This document shows, in pieces, positions 41,412 to 48,555 of a stretch of DNA of 64,000 nt. The stretch is from Plantibacter elymi (nom. nud.) (lineage in GTDB: Bacteria; Actinomycetota; Actinomycetes; Actinomycetales; Microbacteriaceae): NCBI RefSeq assembly GCF_900177795.1, contig NZ_FXWJ01000004.1:434001-498000 (forward strand), in the 5' to 3' direction. The notes below the pieces were generated by a model. It did not search any database and was not told the DNA's origin. It saw nothing but the letters and a program-made list of their open reading frames with translations. Position 1 is the stretch's first letter. Every line of letters begins with the position of its first letter. Both the position numbers and the translations under genes were made by a program.

Positions 41412-42115
41412 GCGAGCGCATCCGGGTCCTGGTCGTCGAGGACGAACCGATCGCCCAACAGGCCCACGCGTCCTACCTGCGTCGCGTCGAGGGCTTCGAG
41501 CTCGCCGCCGTGGCGGGGGACGCGGCCACCGCGATGCAGGCGCTGCGGGCCGCTGCGGCCCACCGCTCCCCCGACGACCGGATCGACCTCGTCCTGCTCG
41601 ACCTCAACCTGCCGGACGCGCACGGCCTCGAGTTGTGCCGACGCATCCGGACGGCGGGAATCGACGTCGACGTCATCGCCATCACCGCAGCCCGTGATCT
41701 CCGGATCGTCCGGGCGGCGGTCTCGGCGGGCATCGTCCAGTACCTCATCAAACCGTTCGCGTTCCCCGCGTTCGCCGACAAGCTGGAGGCGTATCGCTCC
41801 TTCCGGCACACGATGTCGGCGGAGGGCTCGGTCGCGAGCCAGCACGAGGTGGACCTCACGCTCGCCACGCTGCGAGCGCCGTCCTCCCGCCCGCAGTTGG
41901 CGAAGGGCCTCTCGGAGGACACCCTGCGTCTGGTCTCGGACCTCCTCCGGCAGGCGACCGGACCACTCTCCGCGAGCGAGGCGGCGGCCGCCGGGTCCCT
42001 GTCGCGGGTGACGGCCAGGCGCTACCTCGAGTACCTCGCCGAGACGGGCGCCGTCGAGCGCTCACCGCGCTACGGGACTCCCGGACGACCGGAGCTCGAG
42101 TACCGCTGGCGGTGA
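41408..42115 (+). CDS. CitB/DcuR-type response regulator
   Basis: 235 aa. Receiver domain with acidic pocket E11/D12, phospho-acceptor D65 in LVLLDLNLPD and K115 in YLIKPF. The C-terminal ~70 residues form the winged-type HTH of the CitB subfamily (GPLSASEAAAAGSLSRVTARRYLEYLAETGAVERSPRYGTPGRPELEY). It is translationally coupled to the kinase. The probable target is the divergent dctA via the direct repeats between them. Confidence 0.92.
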   Translation: MSERIRVLVVEDEPIAQQAHASYLRRVEGFELAAVAGDAATAMQALRAAAAHRSPDDRIDLVLLDLNLPDAHGLELCRRIRTAGIDVDVIAITAARDLRIVRAAVSAGIVQYLIKPFAFPAFADKLEAYRSFRHTMSAEGSVASQHEVDLTLATLRAPSSRPQLAKGLSEDTLRLVSDLLRQATGPLSASEAAAAGSLSRVTARRYLEYLAETGAVERSPRYGTPGRPELEYRWR

Positions 42116-42129
42116 GCGGCCGTCGCTCT

Positions 42130-42319
42130 CCACCTGCCCGATCCCCGAGCCGCCCCGGCCTCCGGTCCCCGAGCCGCCCCGGCCTCCGGTCCCCGAGCAA
42201 CCCCACGCGGTCCCCGTGCCGCCCCCGGCCTCCAGCCCCCTGAGCAACCCCACCCGGTCCCTGAGCAACCCCACCCGGTCCCTGAGCAACCCCACCCGGT
42301 CCCTGAGCTTGTCGAAGGG
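42130..42319. repeat. Expanded REP array between response regulator and effector-like gene
   Basis: 24-bp units CCCCGAGCCGCCCCGGCCTC+CGGT (two) are followed by degenerate units and three exact 21-bp units (CCCTGAGCAACCCCACCCGG+T, about 42237-42300). The array ends in a complete REP-like element at 42298-42319 that touches the stop codon of the effector-like gene at 42320. No gene is seen in the 204-bp gap. Confidence 0.85.
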
Positions 42320-43972
42320 TCAGCTCGGGTTCACGACGGCGTAGATCTGGTTCCAGTTCGCGAAGCCGGTGACCGGCTCGTCCGAGCCGTTCAGCATGAT
42401 GTCCTCGTCCACGGAGTTCGTCTCGCCGGTCGACGGATCGTAGATCTCGTAGTCGCCGTCGTGGAAGCCGATGATGAGCACGTAGTGCTGCGGGATGGTG
42501 TTGTCGCTCGGGCCGACGAGGAGCGGGACCGGGGTCCCGGAGTTCGCGGCATCCGCCGCCTCCGTGAGCGCCGGCCCTCGTCCGGAATCGCCACCCAGGA
42601 GGTTGGTCCAGTCGATGTGATAGTCGGTACCGGTGCGGTCGGATTCGGCGACCGCGCCGCCGGGTGCCGTGCCCGCGACGTTCGGGTAGTCGACCGGGCC
42701 GGGGAACAGGTCGTTCGCGCGGTCCTGGACGGCCTGCTGCAGGAACGTCATCCGATCCTCGGTGTCCAGGCCGGCCGCGTCGGCGAGGTCGAGTCCCCGG
42801 AGGTAGTCGGGCACGTGACCGTCGAGGAGCTCGCCGGTCTGCAGCCAGTAGGCGAGGAACGGATCGGACTGGGCGGCGAGGGTGATGAGCGTCGTCGATC
42901 CGCAGGTCTTGTTGTTGTACTGGTCGAAGGTCTCGCCGTTCACCGTGGCGTCCCCGTTGTCGCCGACGCCGAGGTTCGTGAGCTCGTCGATCATGCGCTG
43001 GCGTTCGCCGGGCGGAGCGTTCTTGATGGCGTCGGCGAGGGCGAGCACGGAGGAACTGCCGGCGCCGGTGGCGATCGCGCTCATGAGGAGGGCGCTGACG
43101 GCGGGATCGCCGGACTCCTCCATCGCTGCGAGGATGCGTTCGCGTTCGTCGTCGCTCATCGCGTTCCAGTTCTGGACGTAGTTCGCCCATTCCGTCTCGG
43201 AGAGGACCGAACTGTCGGGGTCACCGTTCGGGAACTGGGTCCGCGAGACGAGGACGTCCAGCCTCGTCTGGCCCACAGGCACCTCGACGCCCGCGAGGAC
43301 GGCGTAGCCCTCGGAGTCCGACAGTGCCCGCTGCAGCGCCTCACCGGCCGCCCATGCGTCGTCGTAGGCCTCGTGGCAGACGGATACGCCGTCGAGGATC
43401 TGTCCGGCTCCGCGGATGAGATCCGAGATCACCCCGGCGACCTCTCCTGCTCCGGTGATCGGGTTGGTCATCGCCCACGGGTTCACGGAGATGTTCCCGA
43501 TGGTCCGCTGGCCGTCGCGGATGCTGTCGGCACCCGGATGGTGGGCGGTGCGGGCCGCGGTGATGGCGTCCGCGTAGTCGCGGAGACCGGTGGCCCCGGT
43601 CCGGAGCCCCTCGATCTCGCTACCGACGAGGGTGTTGACGGACGCCAGGACCTGCGTCGCGCTCGCGCCGGTCACCCCGACGAGTGCGTCGGGCAGGCTC
43701 GACGCGGTGACGGTGGAGAGCGTGGCCTGGATCGCCTCGGCGGCGAGCACCGCGTTCTCGTACTGCTCCGCGAGCCCGTCGATGGTCGCCGGGTCACCCG
43801 GTGGTGGGGTGTCCGCGAACGTGGAGGATCTGGGGATGAGCCCGACCGCGCGATCGACGAACGAACCGATCGAGGTGATGAAGCTCATCGGGTCGCCGCT
43901 CAGCGAGCCGATGAAGGTGGCGAGCACGTCGATCTCGGCTGAGCTCTTGGTGCGGAGGTCGGAGAGGTTCAT
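42320..43972 (-). CDS. Effector-like protein: helical N-terminus plus papain-like cysteine protease domain
   Basis: 550 aa, no signal peptide. Residues ~1-220 are Ala/Ser/Gly-rich helical repeats (ATIDGLAEQYENAVLAAEAIQATL ... GASATQVLASVNTLVGSEIEGLRTGATGLRDYADAI), as in WXG100/LXG delivery domains. Residues ~270-335 are helical. The C-terminal ~200 residues look like a C39-like/papain fold: oxyanion Gln Q351 and catalytic Cys C357 in QYNNKTCGSTTLITL (the Q-x5-C spacing of papain), His H496 in QHYVLIIGFHDG, and Asp D512 in YEIYDPSTG. It is last of a three-gene operon with two ATGA overlaps. The role as a type VII-like secreted effector is inferred; the protease triad is seen as motifs only. 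Confidence 0.75.
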   Translation of the reverse strand: MNLSDLRTKSSAEIDVLATFIGSLSGDPMSFITSIGSFVDRAVGLIPRSSTFADTPPPGDPATIDGLAEQYENAVLAAEAIQATLSTVTASSLPDALVGVTGASATQVLASVNTLVGSEIEGLRTGATGLRDYADAITAARTAHHPGADSIRDGQRTIGNISVNPWAMTNPITGAGEVAGVISDLIRGAGQILDGVSVCHEAYDDAWAAGEALQRALSDSEGYAVLAGVEVPVGQTRLDVLVSRTQFPNGDPDSSVLSETEWANYVQNWNAMSDDERERILAAMEESGDPAVSALLMSAIATGAGSSSVLALADAIKNAPPGERQRMIDELTNLGVGDNGDATVNGETFDQYNNKTCGSTTLITLAAQSDPFLAYWLQTGELLDGHVPDYLRGLDLADAAGLDTEDRMTFLQQAVQDRANDLFPGPVDYPNVAGTAPGGAVAESDRTGTDYHIDWTNLLGGDSGRGPALTEAADAANSGTPVPLLVGPSDNTIPQHYVLIIGFHDGDYEIYDPSTGETNSVDEDIMLNGSDEPVTGFANWNQIYAVVNPS

Positions 43973-44364
43973 GGTCGGTCCCCGGTCCCGGCGGCGCGCG
44001 TGGTCGTGGCGAGTCCGGAGAGGAGCTGCAGCACGACGGTCTGCAGCCTGGCGACCGCGCGCAGTTCGGCGGCGGTCTCCGCACTGTCGGATCCTCGGCG
44101 ACGCGCGTCGATGAGGGCGTCGAGCAGCACGGCCCCCGCCTGCTCGTCCGTCAGCATGCCGGCGCCGAGGCCGATGACGGCGTCGAGACCGGCCATGCGG
44201 ACCACACTCGCGACCTGCTCGGTGACGCCGGCGGGGACGCCGGCTGCTCGGAGTTCCGCGGCCAGGGACGCGACCCGCGCGCCGGTCGCCGCCCGCTCGG
44301 CCGCGTCACGACGATCGGACGGGACCGCCGTGGGTGGCGGAGCCTGCGGCGACGGCGCGGTCAT
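43969..44364 (-). CDS. Small helical protein, middle gene of the effector-like operon
   Basis: 131 aa, no signal peptide or TM helix. After a Pro-rich start it is predicted almost all helix: ERAATGARVASLAAELRAAGVPAGVTEQVASVVRMAGLDAVIG, LTDEQAGAVLLDALIDARRR and SAETAAELRAVARLQTVVLQLLSGL. It overlaps both neighbours by ATGA, so it is made in step with them. I do not recognise a family. The position between a WXG100-sized protein and a large effector mirrors helper/chaperone proteins in LXG operons; an antidote role is also possible. Confidence 0.65.
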   Translation of the reverse strand: MTAPSPQAPPPTAVPSDRRDAAERAATGARVASLAAELRAAGVPAGVTEQVASVVRMAGLDAVIGLGAGMLTDEQAGAVLLDALIDARRRGSDSAETAAELRAVARLQTVVLQLLSGLATTTRAAGTGDRP

Positions 44365-44636
44365 GAGGCGTCCTCGGCGAGCGCCGCGTCCGTGCCGGCC
44401 ATGGTGTCCGCGACGTTCTGCATCCACCGTGCGAAGTCGTCGAGCGTCTTGCCCGCCTCCGTCATCTCGGTCCGCCACGTGCGTTCGAAGGCGGCGGCGT
44501 TCGTGGCCACCTGCTCGTCGAGGAACGACGTGTCGAGGCAGGTCGAGAAGACCCCCGTCGCGCTCGTGGCCGCCCCACCCACCGCTTGGACGACGGCCGC
44601 CAGGCCCGCGTCGTCCACCTGCATCGTGCCACTCAT
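44361..44636 (-). CDS. WXG100-sized helical protein, first gene of the effector-like operon
   Basis: 91 aa, no signal peptide, two predicted helices of ~35 residues. The first is VDDAGLAAVVQAVGGAATSATGVFSTCL; the second is EQVATNAAAFERTWRTEMTEAGKTLDDFARWMQNVADTMAGTDAAL. The second half has the spacing of ESX proteins (aromatics every turn, ADxxxxTD near the end), but the turn lacks a true W-x-G. GGGGA lies 4 nt before the ATG. Its stop overlaps the next gene (ATGA). A secreted or co-secreted partner is inferred from size and context. Confidence 0.65.
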   Translation of the reverse strand: MSGTMQVDDAGLAAVVQAVGGAATSATGVFSTCLDTSFLDEQVATNAAAFERTWRTEMTEAGKTLDDFARWMQNVADTMAGTDAALAEDAS

Positions 44637-44841
44637 GGGTCCCCGCTCTCCGGTGCTGTTCGCGCAGTCCGGTCGATCCCGGTGATGCGCCTGATCCGAT
44701 GGTTCCACCTTGTCCCCGCATGCTCCGGAAGACGATGGGCAGCACTCCCCATGACCCCGTGGGCTTCGGACGTGGCGCACGCCCGGGCGTCGGTTACGGT
44801 GAGGGTGACGCGTCCGCCCGGGCGCCGCGGAAGGGGCCGTC

Positions 44842-45456
44842 ATGCAGCAGATCCATCGTCGCCTCGCGACCGTGTCGCTGAGCATCCTCATCGCCGGGCT
44901 CTGTTGCACGGGGTGCGGTCTGTCGGCGACACCCGTCGTGGCGGACGAGACCGACGACGCCCGGCTCACCGCGTTGGCCGATGATCCGCTCTTCGCGGAC
45001 GGCAGCGTCACCGGGCCACAGGTTCCGGACACCTCTGCCAACGTCAGCGTGCAACGCGGGGCGATCACGGTGGAGGACCTCTGGCCGTCGGACGTGACCG
45101 CGGAACCAGGAGTGAGCGGGCCGGCCTGGCCTGCCGCCACCACCATGTTGGTCCAGCTGCGCGAAGCAGGTTGGCGACCGGTGGCCGTCTCCTGCGAGCT
45201 GGATCCGTCGTCGGGGCTGGAGGGCGCGACGGTGTACGCCACGAAGGAGTTCGACGATTTCACCGCTGCACTCGAGGCCGAGGTCAGGCCTCCGTCCTCG
45301 AAGCTCGTCGGGTACGTGCCCTTCCATGCGGAGGCCGACGATCCGTGGTCGGCGCACTCGGAGGTCCCGGCCGGATCGAGTTGCCTCGACGGCAGTGGGC
45401 CGCCGAGCGACGAGGGGTCCGTCCCCGACGACCTGGCCATCGCTCCGTGGTACTGA
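44842..45456 (+). CDS. Putative lipoprotein divergent from the effector-like operon
   Basis: 204 aa. The N-terminus MQQIHRRLATVSLSILIAGL leads into a Cys-rich lipobox region (CCTGC), and the mature part is acidic and soluble. Features: a segment TSANVSVQRGAITVEDLWPSDVTAEPG, a central WPAATTMLVQLREAGWRPVAVSCELDPSSGLEGATVYATKEFDDFTAALEAE, and a C-terminal Cys (SSCLDGSG). No family is recognised. AAGGGG precedes the ATG. It shares a 205-bp gap with the operon promoter, so co-regulation is possible. Confidence 0.7.
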   Translation: MQQIHRRLATVSLSILIAGLCCTGCGLSATPVVADETDDARLTALADDPLFADGSVTGPQVPDTSANVSVQRGAITVEDLWPSDVTAEPGVSGPAWPAATTMLVQLREAGWRPVAVSCELDPSSGLEGATVYATKEFDDFTAALEAEVRPPSSKLVGYVPFHAEADDPWSAHSEVPAGSSCLDGSGPPSDEGSVPDDLAIAPWY

Positions 45457-45534
45457 GCGGCCGCCGCTGTCGCTGATCCCAGGGTCGACTCAGGGTGATC
45501 CCGGAGGTTTCAGGGGTTGCCACGCGCCGAGACG

Positions 45535-45571
45535 CGATATATCGTGAATTCCAGTTCAACGCGATATATCG
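45535..45571. promoter_or_regulatory. Paired palindromic operators before the DUF4097-PadR operon
   Basis: CGATATATCG occurs at 45535-45544 and 45562-45571, each a perfect palindrome (the second extends to GCGATATATCGC). Their centres are 27 bp apart. They lie 24-61 bp before the first start codon, in promoter position. An AT-rich dyad like this is expected for the PadR repressor encoded at the end of the same operon. Confidence 0.7.
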
Positions 45572-45595
45572 CGATCACTCGGAAGGAACCGCACC

Positions 45596-46453
45596 ATGGC
45601 ACAGGAGAAGTGGATCATCGCTCCCGGCGAGAGCCGCATCATCGACCTCGAACTCGTGAGACGACTCAAGGTCGGCCTCATCGGCGGCCAGGTCGACATC
45701 ATCGGTCACGACGAACCCGGCGCCCGCATCGAGGTGGGGGCCGTCACCGGCAAGGACCTCAAGATCACCATCGACGGCGATGTCGCCGAGATCGACCACC
45801 CGCAGCTGCGCTGGGACAACTTCCTCGAAGTGTTCTCGAACTTCGGCGCCAATCGCGCCACGGCCCAGGTCAGCGTCCTCGTCCCCCGCGACATCGCCCT
45901 GACGTTCGGCGTCGTCAGCGCCAGCGGACTGGTCGCAGGCCTCACCGCAGACGCCAAGCTCAACACGGTGTCCGGCGACCTCGTGGCCGACCGGATGACG
46001 GGGCGGCTCGACCTCAACTCCGTGAGCGGCGAGCTCACGGTCCAGAACCACACGGGTCGCATCCAGGCGCACACGGTCTCCGGCGACGTCACCGTCTCCG
46101 GCGACATCACGCGCGCCTCGATCGACGGCGTCTCCTCCGACCTGCTCCTCGACATCCACGGCGCGTGCGAACAGCTCGATCTGAACACCGTGAGCGGCGC
46201 GATCACCGTCCGCCTCGACGAGGAACTCGCCGCCCGCTACACGGCGAACTCGGTCGGCGGCCGCCTGGCGATCGACGGCGTCGTCCTCAAGGGACTGCGC
46301 GGTGGCGGGTACAACTCGCACACCGGCGCCCTGTCCGGACAGTTCGCCGAGGTGCGCATGAACACCGTCGGCGGCGCGGTGACCGTCCTCCGCCGCCCGA
46401 CCACCGAGCCAGCGAGAGCGGCCACGACCGCAGGGAGCGAGGCAGGCGCATGA
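45596..46453 (+). CDS. DUF4097 beta-repeat protein
   Basis: 285 aa. The protein is a series of short beta-solenoid repeats of the DUF4097/DUF4098 type: LNTVSGDLVADRMTGRLDLNSVSGELTVQNHTGRIQAHTVSGDVTVSGD and so on, each carrying the V-S-G-D/E turn. It has no signal peptide or TM helix. GGAAGGAA precedes the ATG. It is coupled to the PadR regulator by ATGA. Such pairs are common in actinobacteria and firmicutes and are thought to relate to membrane or stress sensing, but the molecular role is unknown. Confidence 0.88.
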   Translation: MAQEKWIIAPGESRIIDLELVRRLKVGLIGGQVDIIGHDEPGARIEVGAVTGKDLKITIDGDVAEIDHPQLRWDNFLEVFSNFGANRATAQVSVLVPRDIALTFGVVSASGLVAGLTADAKLNTVSGDLVADRMTGRLDLNSVSGELTVQNHTGRIQAHTVSGDVTVSGDITRASIDGVSSDLLLDIHGACEQLDLNTVSGAITVRLDEELAARYTANSVGGRLAIDGVVLKGLRGGGYNSHTGALSGQFAEVRMNTVGGAVTVLRRPTTEPARAATTAGSEAGA

Positions 46454-47082
46454 GCCCCGTCTTCGCCCACGGCAGCCTGCGGCTGTACCTCCTGAGCCTG
46501 CTCGACGAGTCGCCGAAGCACGGCTACGAACTCATCCAGGCGCTCACCGACCGGAGCGGTGGCACCTACAGCCCGAGCGCCGGCACCATCTACCCGCGCC
46601 TCGCGAAGCTCGAGGAGGAGGGACTCGTCACGAAGACGAGCGACGGCCGGAAGACGGTCTACGAGATCACCGAGGCGGGCCGGGCCGAGCTCGCGGCACG
46701 GGCGGGCGAGCTCGACGGCATCGAGGACCAGCTCACCGATTCCGTCCGCCGCATCGCCGACGAGGTCCGCAGCGGGGTCACCGCGGCCATGAAGAGCCTC
46801 CGGGCCGATCTCGCGTCAGCCGCTCGCGAGGCGAAGCAGTCCGCGAAGCCCGGTCCGAGCTGGACGTCGACCGCCGAGGAGAGCGCCGACCAGAAGGTGC
46901 AGGGACGCCTGGCGCTCCACGAGACGGACGTGTCGATCAACGAGTTCCGGCAGGCGGTCCGAGCCGAACTCCGCGAGCACGTCGCCCGTGGGGGCGCGCT
47001 CGACGACGACACCGTGTCGGCCCTGCGTGCCGACCTCGTCGCCGTCCGCGACCGCCTGCGGGAGCGACTCAGCGGCTCCTGA
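46450..47082 (+). CDS. PadR family transcriptional regulator
   Basis: 210 aa. The N-terminal winged helix LRLYLLSLLDESPKHGYELIQALTDRSGGTYSPSAGTIYPRLAKLEEEGLV is the PadR signature. It is followed by a long helical C-terminal region (~residues 75-210) that is longer than the dimerisation helix of small PadRs. It is probably autoregulatory through the paired CGATATATCG sites upstream of the operon. Confidence 0.93.
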   Translation: MSPVFAHGSLRLYLLSLLDESPKHGYELIQALTDRSGGTYSPSAGTIYPRLAKLEEEGLVTKTSDGRKTVYEITEAGRAELAARAGELDGIEDQLTDSVRRIADEVRSGVTAAMKSLRADLASAAREAKQSAKPGPSWTSTAEESADQKVQGRLALHETDVSINEFRQAVRAELREHVARGGALDDDTVSALRADLVAVRDRLRERLSGS

Positions 47083-47092
47083 CGGAACGCTC

Positions 47093-47140
47093 GACGACGA
47101 CCGCCCGCCTCCGCACTTCCGAGGCGGGCGGTTCGTCGTC
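47093..47140. terminator. Bidirectional terminator between padR and a Septum_form lipoprotein
   Basis: 19-20-bp stem (47093-47111 with 47121-47140, core CCGCCCGCCTC / GAGGCGGGCGG) with a single T bulge and a 9-nt loop. It lies 10 bp after the padR stop and 6 bp before the leftward gene's stop. Confidence 0.8.
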
Positions 47141-47146
47141 GTCACT

Positions 47147-47656
47147 TCAGCGGGCGGCGCCGGCGAGCGACCCGGCCGTCGGCGCGGTGTCGAAGATCAG
47201 ACAGCTGACGAGCCGATCATCCAGCTGTTCCCAGCTCTCCTCGGTCGGCCAGTAGAAGCTGTAGTCGAGTGCCGACTCCTCGAACGGGATACCGACGAAG
47301 CGCTCGAACTGCGCCAGGCAGCCGGCGTCCGCCTCCGACGTGACGGTCTCGTCGCCCGGCCACTCATCGCCATCCAGCTCGAAGTCGGCGTAGACCTCGA
47401 GGTCGTGTTCCGCGGAGCACGGCACGGTCGGTACTTCGGTGAGTTCGTCGGCGGTCGACGAGTCGTCCAGGCAGTCGCCGACCGCGATGGCGAACACGTC
47501 GGTCGCACCACCGTCGACGATCTCCCCGGACTGCGGGTCGCGCGACTCCGCCGGCTTGGGGAGGATGCCCTCGACGACGCTGCAGCCGGAGAGGGTCAGT
47601 ACTGCGGCGACCGCCATGGAGACGGTGATGACAGGCAGGAAGCGAGGTGAGGTCAT
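47147..47656 (-). CDS. Septum_form-domain lipoprotein, copy 1
   Basis: 169 aa. The signal peptide MTSPRFLPVITVSMAVAAVL ends in lipobox TLSGC, with the lipidated Cys starting CSVVEGILPKPAE. The body matches the Septum_form family (PF13845): FAIAVGDCLDD ... VPTVPCSAEHDLEVYADFEL ... GCLAQFERFVG ... LVSCLIFD. Four Cys (DC, PC, GC, SC) probably form two disulfides outside the cell. The next gene is a close paralogue in tandem. Its job is uncertain despite the family name. Confidence 0.85.
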   Translation of the reverse strand: MTSPRFLPVITVSMAVAAVLTLSGCSVVEGILPKPAESRDPQSGEIVDGGATDVFAIAVGDCLDDSSTADELTEVPTVPCSAEHDLEVYADFELDGDEWPGDETVTSEADAGCLAQFERFVGIPFEESALDYSFYWPTEESWEQLDDRLVSCLIFDTAPTAGSLAGAAR

Positions 47657-47780
47657 GAAGGGGTCCTTGTCCGGATGGAACGTGATCTGCGCTCGGCGCA
47701 CTCGGGCCGAAGCGATCCAGTATATGACATATGAGTTGTCCTGAATCGTGCGCAGCCTCCGATCACGACGGCCGAGACAC

Positions 47781-47817
47781 GGAACCGCCCGACCCCTCTC
47801 CGGAGTCGGGCGGTTCC
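47781..47817 (-). terminator. Terminator of Septum_form copy 2
   Basis: GGAACCGCCCGAC (47781-47793) pairs perfectly with 47805-47817 around an 11-nt loop, 23 bp beyond the stop codon of the leftward copy-2 gene. Its core ACCGCCCG is shared with the hairpin after copy 1, which suggests that the terminators were duplicated with the genes. Confidence 0.75.
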
Positions 47818-47840
47818 GTCGATGCAGCGCGTGCAGGCGC

Positions 47841-48347
47841 CTACCGCGCTGCGCCGGCCAGCGAGCCCGTGGTCGCCGCGGAGTCGTAGATCACGCAGGT
47901 GACGAGCCGGTCGTCCACCCCGTTCCAGCTGGCTTCGGTCGGCGTGTAGTAGTTGAACTCGAGGCTGGAGTCCTCGTAGACGATCCCGACGAACGCCTGG
48001 AACTGCGCATAGCAACCGTCGTCGGCCTGCTGCGTGACGGCCTCCTCGCCGGGCCACTCGTCGCCGGTCAGCGTGACCTCGCCGTACACCTCGTACTGGT
48101 GCGGCTCGGAACAGGGCACGGTCGGCACCTCCGTGACCTCGTCGGACGACGACTCGTCGTTCAGGCAGTCGCCGACCGAGAGGGTGAAGACGTCCGTGGT
48201 GCCTCCACCGACGATCTCGCCGGACTGCGCGTCCCGGGTCTCGGCGGGCTTCGGGAGGATGCCCTCCACGACACTGCAACCGGAGAGCGTCAGGGCCGCG
48301 GCGAGGGCGGCGAGGGCGAGCGGGAGGAGACGACGGCGAGCGGTCAC
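47841..48347 (-). CDS. Septum_form-domain lipoprotein, copy 2
   Basis: 168 aa, GTG start. It has the same architecture as copy 1: Arg-rich signal peptide, lipobox TLSGC and identical lipidated start CSVVEGILPKPAE, then VGDCLNDE, VPTVPCSEPHQYEVYGEVTL, GCYAQFQAFVG and LVTCVIYD. The C-terminal SLAGAAR is shared. The leaders are also alike (AAGGACC before each start). A tandem duplication is therefore clear, with the soluble domains now diverged. Confidence 0.85.
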   Translation of the reverse strand: MTARRRLLPLALAALAAALTLSGCSVVEGILPKPAETRDAQSGEIVGGGTTDVFTLSVGDCLNDESSSDEVTEVPTVPCSEPHQYEVYGEVTLTGDEWPGEEAVTQQADDGCYAQFQAFVGIVYEDSSLEFNYYTPTEASWNGVDDRLVTCVIYDSAATTGSLAGAAR

Positions 48348-48518
48348 GATGAGGGTCCTTGCGGTGGGTGGTCGATCACGAGCGACTGTCCGGGCTCACA
48401 GCCAGGTGACAGCCGTTGATCAGGATATTGGTCGACCATCCTGGTCCGCCACTCCCCCGCTCGATGAACACTGCGTCACGGTCGGGTGACGATGCCTGTC
48501 CATCCAGCTCATCCCCGC

Positions 48519-48555
48519 TTGACTCCGGTTCCCGAAGGAGTAATATCGCCGCTCG
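48519..48555 (+). promoter_or_regulatory. Sigma-70-type promoter giving a leaderless transcript
   Basis: TTGACT (48519-48524), a 16-bp spacer, and TAATAT (48541-48546) form a near-consensus promoter. The GTG start codon of the transporter begins 8 bp after the -10 box, where transcription should begin, so the mRNA is probably leaderless. An AAGGAG in the spacer is too far (14 nt) to act well as a ribosome site. Confidence 0.7.

Noticed and set aside
42116-42319. Immunity gene downstream of the effector-like gene
   Set aside because: The gap is filled by tandem REP-derived repeats and contains no plausible coding sequence.
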